This document shows positions 1 through 5,438 of a stretch of 12,580 bases of DNA, piece after piece. The notes under the pieces were generated by a model. That model was not told the origin of the DNA. It made no database searches and worked only from the letters and a program-made list of their open reading frames with translations. Both the position numbers and the translations under genes were made by a program. This DNA comes from Symbiodinium natans (Eukaryota > Sar > Dinophyceae > Suessiales > Symbiodiniaceae): NCBI GenBank assembly GCA_905221605.1, contig CAJNDS010002833.1:252001-264580 (forward strand). The letters run 5' to 3'. The number at the start of each line of letters is the position of its first letter. Positions within the stretch are counted from its first letter, which is position 1.

Positions 1-162
1 AAGCCTGCTCATCCAGGATGGCTCATCGCAGGTGCGCCGGGGGCAGGAGAGCTGAAGTCTTCTGAGGACTAGGCGTTGAGACTCGAGAGCCTTTTTCCCC
101 CACAGACCCTCATCCCAGGGGTAGGGTTGATCGGGTGATTAGTGCACTTATGCACCCCACAT

Positions 163-265
163 GGTCACGTCTCTAAAGTATGGTCCCTCTTTGGTGGTGC
201 CTAAACAAAAGCGGCCCTTCTCACTTAGCGTACGCAAAAAGGGACCAGAACTTAAAGAACTGACC
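163..265. mobile_element. MITE-like element, family 2 copy a
   Basis: The ends form an imperfect terminal inverted repeat of about 31 bases: GGTCACGTCTCTAAAG continues into TGGTCCCTCTTTG, and the reverse complement of the right end reads GGTCAGTTCTTTAAG then TTCTGGTCCCTTTTTG, about 24 of 31 matching. The element is 103 bases, AT-balanced and non-coding. Its right half resembles 7918-8003 and 8270-8356. Confidence 0.6.
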
Positions 266-524
266 AAATAGAAGCCCTGGACTGTTGGATTGGTTCTTTG
301 AGTACTTCAGAATGGAGATTGCGGGAGTTTCCCGAAGAACCCACACACAGGAAGTCCTAATGACCCAATGTTCCGAAACCCCTAAACCCTAAACCCAACA
401 TGTCTCCTTGACTGGACTTTGATTCAGGTATTGCGCTTAGCACAGTCCTGCTCAACAATTGCAGCAACGAGGCCAGCACTGCCGATACTGCCGTGCTTGC
501 AGTCGAGCCAAATTAGGTAGGGAA

Positions 525-607
525 CCGCATAAACATAAGGATCCACAAACGAGGTTTTTCGGAATCTCCCTTCTAGGGGCAATAGTAGGATCCTTATGTT
601 TATGTGG
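525..607. repeat. 83-base inverted repeat (hairpin)
   Basis: Left arm 525-544 (CCGCATAAACATAAGGATCC) is the reverse complement of right arm 588-607 with one mismatch, around a 43-base loop. There is no coding content. It could be a small MITE; no target duplication was recognised. Confidence 0.75.
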
Positions 608-833
608 CTTTTTGGGCCCCTTTAAGGGTTGAGGGTTACACCGCGGCATGCCTCTTGTGCTGCATGCTGTGAAGGCAACCCAGCTGGGGCGTTTCCGCTC
701 CATCGACATGTAGTGTCAACAGTTGATGGGGCAGCACGTCCATGACAGGGTCGAGCCGACAATTCAAACAAGGGCACCCACTTACCTCCACAAGCCTGGC
801 GACATCAAAGAATAGGATTTCAGTTGGAGTGGC

Positions 834-879
834 CTAAACCCTAAACCCTAAACCCTAAACCCTAAACCCTAAACCCAGC
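834..879. repeat. CCCTAAA telomere-type tract
   Basis: About six perfect heptamers in the C-rich orientation, in non-coding DNA upstream of the SLC25 gene. Confidence 0.95.
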
Positions 880-1008
880 AACGTCTAAGACAACACGGAG
901 ATCAGCACCTCTTGCAAAGCAGCGGGGGTCTACGCCTTCCCCGGTCGCCCCTTGGGATTCTCCATATCTCCCTTATTGGGTTCAAGAGGGTCACTCTTCG
1001 AGTAATTT

Positions 1009-1092
1009 CTCAGAGTGTTCTAAGGGCCATCCCTAAACCCTAAACCCTAAAACCTAAAACCCTAACCCTAAACTCAGAGTGTTCTAAGGGCC
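1009..1092. repeat. CCCTAAA tract flanked by a 20-base direct repeat
   Basis: CTCAGAGTGTTCTAAGGGCC occurs at 1009-1028 and again, identical, at 1073-1092. Between them lies a slightly degenerate CCCTAAA tract (1029-1072). The duplicated flank looks like an insertion or staggered-break repair footprint. It ends 22 bases before the SLC25 start codon. Confidence 0.9.
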
Positions 1093-1114
1093 TTCCTAGC
1101 TTCCATGCTCGGCC

Positions 1115-1223
1115 ATGGGCCGCACCAACTGGCAAGATGCGGTTAGTGGAGCTGCAGCTGGTGCTGTGGCGAAAACCGCCACAGCTCCCCTGGAGCGAGT
1201 GAAGATGGTGTTGCTTAGAAGCC
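1115..1223 (+). CDS. SLC25 exon 1
   Basis: Starts at ATG and encodes MGRTNWQDAVSGAAAGAVAK followed by TATAPLERVKMVLLRSR, which is helix 1 and the first PX[DE]XX[KR] motif. It ends one base into a codon. The following intron starts exactly with GTTTAGGG, so a telomere-type unit forms the donor site. Confidence 0.88.
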
Positions 1224-4200
1224 GTTTAGGGTTTCGGGGTTAGGGTTTAGGGGTTTAGGGGTTTAGGAATTGAGGGTTTAGGGTTTAGGGTATAAAATTT
1301 GGGGTTTTGGGCTCAGGGTTTAGGGTGCAGGGTCAAAAGCTCCCAAGGACGAGGAGCTGAAGCTGAAGGTTCGAGGAGTTCAGGGCCTTTTTGGGTTGTG
1401 ATTCAGAGGTTCAAACCCTAAAACCTAAACCCTAAACCCTAACCTCTAGCCCTAAACCCTAAATGCTTGGGGCTGGATGATTGCTTGTGGCCCACCACTG
1501 TCCTACGCCTTAGCTGCGCGGCTCTTCGGATTTCGGAAGCCACGATTTCACTTTCTTAAGCCCCCCCCAAGGCTGACGCTTTTGGGCAGACTCCCCCAGC
1601 CCTTAAAGGTTCTGTGTTTAATGATACACATATATGTACATACACTTTTCTTTGTTGATTCATATATGTGGTTTTAAGACTTATTTGTTTATTTGGGTTT
1701 ATATATTTATTTACTCATTCATTTTTTTGATTTGTTTGTTTGTTTCTTTATTCATGTTCTGTTGGTTTGTTTGTTTGTTTTTTACATCTCTCTTTATCTT
1801 TATATTTGTATTTATATTTAGATGAATTTATATATATATGTATTTACTTTTTACTGAATCAATAAACTTATATATTAAAGTCATATTATAGGATGTATCT
1901 ATACATATTTGTATATTCAGCTGTTTAGATTAGAGGACATATCTATACGACAAACTCCCAACCTTCAGGCTACAGAACCAACAGCTTTCAGTGGGCCGGG
2001 CAGCCAGAGCACCCCTGCGCAACGTGGCGCACGCCGCGGCTCAGTTGCTTGGGCCGCGGTTTGGTTTGGGGTTTAGGGTTTAGGGTTTAGGGTTAGGGTT
2101 TAGGGTTTAGGGTTTAGGGTTTAGGGTTTAGGGTTTAGGGTTTAGGTGTCAGGTGTCTTTTGGAGGACTCCTTTCTAAGTACGCAGTATGCACGGGAGAT
2201 TGTCATGTTGGCCAGCTGTTGTTGTCTTTTGCCTTCCTTGTGTTGGAGAAGGTTTTTAAGGGTATAGAAGTTGTCCCAGAACCCAAGCAGAAGCCAAGAA
2301 GCTCGACGTCTGAAAGCATAACCCTAAACCCCCTAAACCCTCATAAGTACCTACGTGTAACCTCTCGGAACTTCTCAAGCGTGAAACATGACCAGTTAGA
2401 GTCTCAACCCCTTACTCCCACATCGTAGTAGCAGAATCCGGGTTCGCCAGATCCACACAAAGGGACCCCTAAACCCTAAACGCGGAACCCTAAAGCCCTT
2501 TTTCTGGCAGAGGCTTATGCAGGAGCCGTGTGGGCTGCGAGGGTTTTGGCGTGGTAACTTGGCCAATGTCCTGCGCGTGGTGCCAACCTATGGGGCGCGG
2601 TTCTGGCTGTTTGCCCTCTGCGACAAGACGCTGGCCTTCGTGCCACAGCCCGATACCAGGCGTGAATCGGGTTTGGGTTTTGAGGATTTAGGGTTTAGGG
2701 CCTCGGATTTAGGGTTTAGGGTTTAGGGGGCATCATGAAAGTGTGTGCGAACTATTTGTAATTTTTCGCGACTAGTTCAGCATTGCTTTGCAGGGAGCTG
2801 CAACGCCACAGTTCTGGCAGACACTGCATCACAGTTCAGCCGCAATGTTGGTGCAGGACGTCTATATTCAGTGCGAAGCTTTAGTAGTTGAGCCCATCTC
2901 ACGCAGATAAAGGCCTCGAAAGTGTTACTAAACACTTGTCATGTCAAGTACCCTAAACCCTTGGGGCGTGATGGATTTCCCGAAGCTCAAGAAACCTTAG
3001 CGACTACTCACATTTAGGGACCCTAGGCCCTGAACCCTAAACCCTCAACCCTAAACCCCAAGCCCCCCAAATTGGAGTTTTGCGCTTCGGCCGGCAGGCG
3101 CTTCATCTCCGGCGGGATGGCGGGAGTTGGAGCGCTCATCCTCACACATCCGCTGGACGCGCGCATTTTTTGTTTAGGGTTTAGGGTTTAGGGTTTGGGG
3201 TTTGGGGTTAGGGTTTAGGGTTTAGGGTTTAGGGTTGCGGTCTTAAGGTGGCGGAGGCTGGGGCCGAAATTCATCGGGTCATAGAGCTCTTGCTCTGGTA
3301 TTGATGGCCTTTGGAATTAAGATTGAGACGTTGTTGAGGTTTCGGGATGAAGGATTCTTGGCGATTTGCACTATGTTGGCTGAGGGGTACCGCGTAGCTC
3401 ACATGCAGAGTTGGGATGCTCGTTCGACTTCCGACTTGGGCTCCTTGTGAAGCACTGGGGCAGGGCAGGGTTCGCGCGAGGACACTGTCAGAACCCGGCT
3501 TGCTGCCGCGCGTGTCTTTGCAGACGAAGTCTCCTACAGCGGTTTTGCTGCCCCTCGGCAGCAGAACAGCACTTCAGATTGCCATGAGTTTTCTCAACTG
3601 CAGTCAAGAGCAGAACTTGGCAAAACTTTTCAGGGCCTAGATTGCGACACGCACTCTGCCGTAGTCAGACTTGGATGCAATCCGGTCGCAGGATTGTTTT
3701 TCGAGCACTTGGAGGCATGGCGGTGTGCGCGGGCTTTATGCCGGCTGCTTCGCCAGCATGCTGGAAATTGCACCCTACAGCGCCATCGTTTTCACCGCCT
3801 ATGAGGGTGGGATCTCACTGCGCTTGTTGACAGATTTTGGGTTTGGCAAACTCGATTTTGACCCAGCCTGAGGTGTTTGAGAAGTATTATCCTTTTCGGA
3901 GCCATAGCACAAGAACTCTGTACTCAGAGATGAGAACTACCTGGCAAATGGCACTTGTTGTTACTGTTATTGGCATTGCTACCTATTTACTGCTTTATGA
4001 TATCCATTTTTTGATATTTCTGCATGTTTTTGCAGTATCTTCTTTAAGCAGAGTTCCGTTCTGCACGTCCCCAGAACTTGGAGGCATCAAGCAGCGCCTG
4101 CTCCCCGCGGGCAGCACCGGCAACACTGGCGTCTTGCCATCTGGACCACAAATTCTGGCAGGAGCTGGTCTTGTCAAAGGGTTTAGGGTTTAGGGTTTAG

Positions 4201-4701
4201 GGTTTAGGGTTTTTAGGATTATAGGGCTGCTAGGGCTAGGATTTGAAGATCAAGACACTGCAAATCGCAGGTGTCACAAGTGGCTTAACAGCAGCCAGCT
4301 TTTGCTATCCGATGGACACCATCCGGCGGCAACTGATGTTGGATGGAGCACTGGGATTTGATGCCAGGTACGGCGGAAGTCTTTGGAAATGTTGCACCTT
4401 AGTAGTAGAGTTGGCAGCCTTCAACCTTTTGGGGGTATCCTGATCCCTATAAAATCCCTTATAGGGGTCGGAATATATTCCCTTATGGTCCCTTCATAGT
4501 TGTACTATATATATATATATCCCCCCAAAACCCTGCTCTAATCATAAAGGCTCCTACAACTAAGGCAACAGCCTTTGGCTCCAGGGAGGCCTATTGTTGT
4601 TCTACCGCGGGTGGACGGCAACGGTGCTCAAAGCCGTGCCGACGGTGACGATCACGTTTCTCACCAAGGACTTCCTGTCCGAGTCCTTCAAGCAGTCCTG
4701 A
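1115..4701 (+). CDS. Mitochondrial carrier family (SLC25) protein, ten-exon gene
   Basis: Carriers of this family exchange nucleotides, phosphate or organic acids across the mitochondrial inner membrane, using three repeats of two helices each. All three repeats are visible. Repeat 1 has TAPLERVK and ends GFWRGNLANVLRVVPT. Repeat 2 has SGGMAG, HPLDAR and GVRGLYAGC. Repeat 3 has AGVTSGLTAASFCYPMDTIR and ends FYRGWTATVLKAVP. Fitted exons: 1115-1223, 1331-1361, 2008-2043, 2513-2659, 3098-3171, 3524-3549, 3692-3840, 4052-4172, 4240-4401, 4585-4701. These total 972 bases, keep frame, and give 323 residues, close to the usual 300 or so. The start ATG (context GCCATGG) sits about 10 residues before the first helix, as is normal for the family. 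The GFWRGNLANV stretch resembles ADP/ATP-type carriers, but repeat 3 reads RRQLM and lacks the RRRMMM signature, so the substrate is open. Exon 2 borders and exon 3 are the least certain. Confidence 0.88.
1224..1330 (+). repeat. Intron 1 made almost wholly of degenerate TTTAGGG
   Basis: A 107-base intron that begins GTTTAGGG and ends GTGCAG. Nearly all of it is TTTAGGG with variants (TTTAGGGG, TTGAGGG, TCAGGG). The repeat supplies the donor, and the acceptor follows a TTTAGGGTGCAG variant. Confidence 0.82.
1331..1361 (+). CDS. SLC25 exon 2 (matrix loop, 3' border uncertain)
   Basis: Follows the acceptor GTGCAG and supplies the two bases completing an Arg codon, then SKAPKDEEL and a lysine-rich stretch typical of the hydrophilic matrix loop after PLERVK. 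The frame stays open to 1399. A GC donor at 1362, a GT donor at 1369 or a GT donor near 1395 are all possible; 1361 was chosen because it keeps phase with the next candidate exon. Confidence 0.6.
1386..2007 (+). other. Intron 2: CCCTAAA tract and AT-rich low-complexity DNA
   Basis: CCCTAAA repeats at about 1414-1463, then a T-rich stretch (about 1620-1930) full of TTTGTTTG, TTTAT and TATATA runs. Open frames here translate to simple Phe/Ile/Leu strings and are not genes. Confidence 0.7.
2008..2043 (+). CDS. SLC25 exon 3 (candidate micro-exon)
   Basis: Acceptor CCAG and donor GTTGCT flank a 36-base segment encoding APLRNVAHAAA. It occupies the position of the Y-x-G-x-x-D-C segment that precedes GFWRGN in family members, and supplies the residues otherwise missing between exon 2 and LMQEPCG. 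It lies in a GC-rich island between AT-rich intron and a TTTAGGG tract. Phase is consistent on both sides, but identity to the family is weak. Confidence 0.42.
2044..2512 (+). repeat. Intron 3: TTTAGGG tract at 5' side, CCCTAAA at 3' side
   Basis: TTTAGGG repeats run from about 2068 to 2147, followed by a 7-base tandem duplication AGGTGTC. CCCTAAA repeats lie at about 2317-2341 and 2466-2494, just before the acceptor. The two orientations can pair in the transcript. Confidence 0.7.
2513..2659 (+). CDS. SLC25 exon 4
   Basis: Encodes LMQEPCGLRGFWRGNLANV, then LRVVPTYGARFWLFALCDKT and LAFVPQPDT: the end of repeat 1 and helix 2. The acceptor is either GGCAG (exon from 2511) or GGCAGAG (exon from 2513). 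The fitted donor is AG|GCGTGA, a GC-type site giving the phase the next exon needs. The frame itself stays open to 2726 only by reading into TTTAGGG repeats. Confidence 0.82.
2660..3097 (+). repeat. Intron 4: TTTAGGG at 5' side, CCCTAAA at 3' side
   Basis: TTTAGGG repeats at about 2687-2728 and CCCTAAA repeats at about 3010-3059. The rest is unremarkable. The arrangement is inverted, with the G-strand tract first. Confidence 0.78.
3098..3171 (+). CDS. SLC25 exon 5
   Basis: Acceptor GGCAG, then RFISGGMAGVGALILTHPLD and ARIF: helix 3 and the second signature motif. The signature is imperfect (P-L-D-A-R-I, with the basic residue one place early). The donor is again the telomere-type GTTTAGGG. 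Confidence 0.82.
3172..3523 (+). repeat. Intron 5: TTTAGGG tract at donor
   Basis: The intron opens with GTTTAGGG and continues in TTTAGGG / TTTGGGG variants to about 3236. The rest of the intron is non-repetitive, with no gene seen. Confidence 0.82.
3524..3549 (+). CDS. SLC25 exon 6 (26-base micro-exon)
   Basis: Acceptor TTTGCAG. It completes a Tyr codon and encodes YEVSYSGFA, which joins in phase to DCFSSTW of the next exon to give the family pattern Y-S-G-x-x-D-C-F. The fitted donor GCCCCT is of GC type. Position, phase and motif agree, but the exon is very short. Confidence 0.62.
3692..3840 (+). CDS. SLC25 exon 7
   Basis: Acceptor GTCGCAG. It encodes DCFSSTWRHGGVRGLYAGC and FASMLEIAPYSAIVFTAYEG, the end of repeat 2 and helix 4, then ISLRLLTDFG. 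The donor is GTTTGG. This is one of the clearest family matches in the gene. Confidence 0.88.
4052..4172 (+). CDS. SLC25 exon 8 (linker before repeat 3)
   Basis: Acceptor TTTAAGCAG, preceded by a pyrimidine-rich stretch. The base A completes a Gly codon, then VPFCTSPELGGIKQRLLPAG and a further Gly/Pro/Ser-rich stretch to LAGAGL. Donor GTCAAA keeps phase with exon 9; an alternative donor GTTTAGGG at 4181 would not. This linker is longer than usual between repeats 2 and 3 and has no recognisable motif. Confidence 0.62.
4173..4239 (+). repeat. Intron 8: short intron filled with TTTAGGG
   Basis: A 67-base intron; 4181-4213 is TTTAGGG repeats, followed by degenerate TAGGG units that include the acceptor CTAG. 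Confidence 0.72.
4240..4401 (+). CDS. SLC25 exon 9
   Basis: Acceptor GGGCTAG. It encodes DLKIKTLQIAGVTSGLTAAS, then FCYPMDTIRRQLMLDGALGF and DARYGGSLWKCCTL: helix 5 and the third signature motif, P-M-D-T-I-R. The donor is GTAGTA at 4402, or the overlapping GTAGAG at 4405. Confidence 0.86.
4585..4701 (+). CDS. SLC25 exon 10 and stop codon
   Basis: Acceptor GGCTCCAG. It encodes GGLLLFYRGWTATVLKAVPT, then VTITFLTKDFLSESFKQS and TGA. This is the last half-repeat and helix 6, with the conserved F-Y-R-G-W and V-P-T residues. Confidence 0.88.
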   Translation, partial: GGLLLFYRGWTATVLKAVPTVTITFLTKDFLSESFKQS

Positions 4702-4738
4702 TATGGCCCCCTAAACCCAAACTCCTAGACACGCCCAA

Positions 4739-4840
4739 TTTGGGATGCTCCCCCTTATACTAACAGCCCTTAATAGGGATTGTAGTACCCCCCCCAATTC
4801 ATCCCGACTAAGGACTGTTAGTAAAAGGGGGAACATCCCA
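4739..4840. mobile_element. MITE, family 1 copy A, with 8-base target duplication
   Basis: Near-palindromic 102-base element. The left end TGGGATGCTCCCCCTTATAC continues TAACAG; the reverse complement of the right end reads TGGGATGTTCCCCCTTTTAC then TAACAG. The identical 8-mer ACGCCCAA flanks it at 4731-4738 and 4841-4848. An 8-base duplication fits a hAT-type non-autonomous element. A second copy lies at 7623-7723. Confidence 0.85.
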
Positions 4841-4879
4841 ACGCCCAAGGCTTTAAAAAGGCCAAAGTTGCCCAAGCCC

Positions 4880-4932
4880 TGGAAGACGGGAGTTTCCTTC
4901 GAGCATTTCAGCTCCCTGCGGCGCACCACTGG
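4880..4932 (+). CDS. Candidate upstream exon of the TPT transporter
   Basis: The frame TGVSFEHFSSLRRTTG ends exactly at a GTTTAGGG tract (GT at 4933), as proven exons here do. The H-F pair could be the conserved His-Phe of TPT helix 2, but the arginines fit a membrane helix poorly and no clean acceptor decides the start. Weak support. Confidence 0.2.
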
Positions 4933-5397
4933 GTTTAGGGTTTAGGGTTTAGGGTTCAGGGTTCAGGGTTCAGGGTTTACTTGTGCTGAGGTTCAAGGGG
5001 TTTAGGGTTGAGGTGTTGAGGGTTGAGAGTGTCGAGATGCTTTGGGCTTAAGATAGTATCATGATGCTCTTTTCTCAACCTTTGGGTTAGGTTCCCTCAG
5101 CATGCCTAATGCATCCTGTGAGCCTTTTAGGAAAAACTTAGGCTTCTGGGCAAGCTAGCTGCGGCAGGACCACTAGGGTTTGGATTTAGGGTTTAAGGCT
5201 TACGGTTGGTGACTTGTTTCAGGCTTGTTTGAGTAGGCCTCTCGTTGTAGTGCAGGTGCTCTTTGTAGCAAGGGCTACTTGTTAGATGAGTTCCCGCAAG
5301 AGACCCCCAATTCCAAGCAGCCCTCAACCACAAATGCTCCCGCGAACACCGCTGTTTTCTCCATTGGGTTCTATCGGGCTGCATGGACTGCGCGCAG
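4933..5397 (+). other. Region before first secure TPT exon
   Basis: TTTAGGG / TTCAGGG repeats at about 4933-4977 and 4999-5020, and a short degenerate patch near 5174-5198. The N-terminal exons of the transporter should lie here, but none could be recognised. The frame continuing back from 5398 stays open upstream and includes VLSGCMDCAQ, which might extend the first exon. Confidence 0.5.
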
Positions 5398-5438
5398 TAT
5401 TCGCAGGCAAACAGCGTCGGGTTCTATCAGATCACCAA
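5398..5438 (+). CDS. TPT exon A
   Basis: Acceptor GCGCAG, encodes YSQANSVGFYQIT plus two bases of a Lys codon, donor GTCGCT. NSVGFYQITK is diagnostic of plant/algal TPT and nucleotide-sugar transporters. The frame is open further upstream, so the exon may begin earlier. Confidence 0.85.

Larger units (their letters stand above)
1..1114. other. Gene-free 5' region
   Basis: No supported gene. It holds a MITE-like element (163-265), an 83-base hairpin (525-607), and three CCCTAAA tracts (about 379-395, 834-879, 1029-1072). In the genes downstream, CCCTAAA tracts sit toward intron 3' ends, so an undetected upstream non-coding exon of the SLC25 gene is possible but not seen. Confidence 0.6.

Noticed and set aside
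1456-1487. LDDCL segment as the missing SLC25 loop exon
   Set aside because: It resembles the family D-C segment, but has no adjacent acceptor or in-phase GT donor; 2008-2043 fits phase better.
1634-1825. Small hydrophobic protein from an open frame rich in Phe and Ile
   Set aside because: It is the translation of T-rich low-complexity intron DNA.
2153-2428. Open frame of 91 codons with a Leu-rich stretch
   Set aside because: It begins inside a TTTAGGG tract, includes translated CCCTAAA repeat, and falls in an SLC25 intron between well-supported exons.
5031-5052. Relict dinoflagellate spliced leader (TTTGGGCTTAAG)
   Set aside because: Only about 10 of the last 12 bases and 12 of 22 overall agree, which is too weak; a similar weak match precedes 11021.
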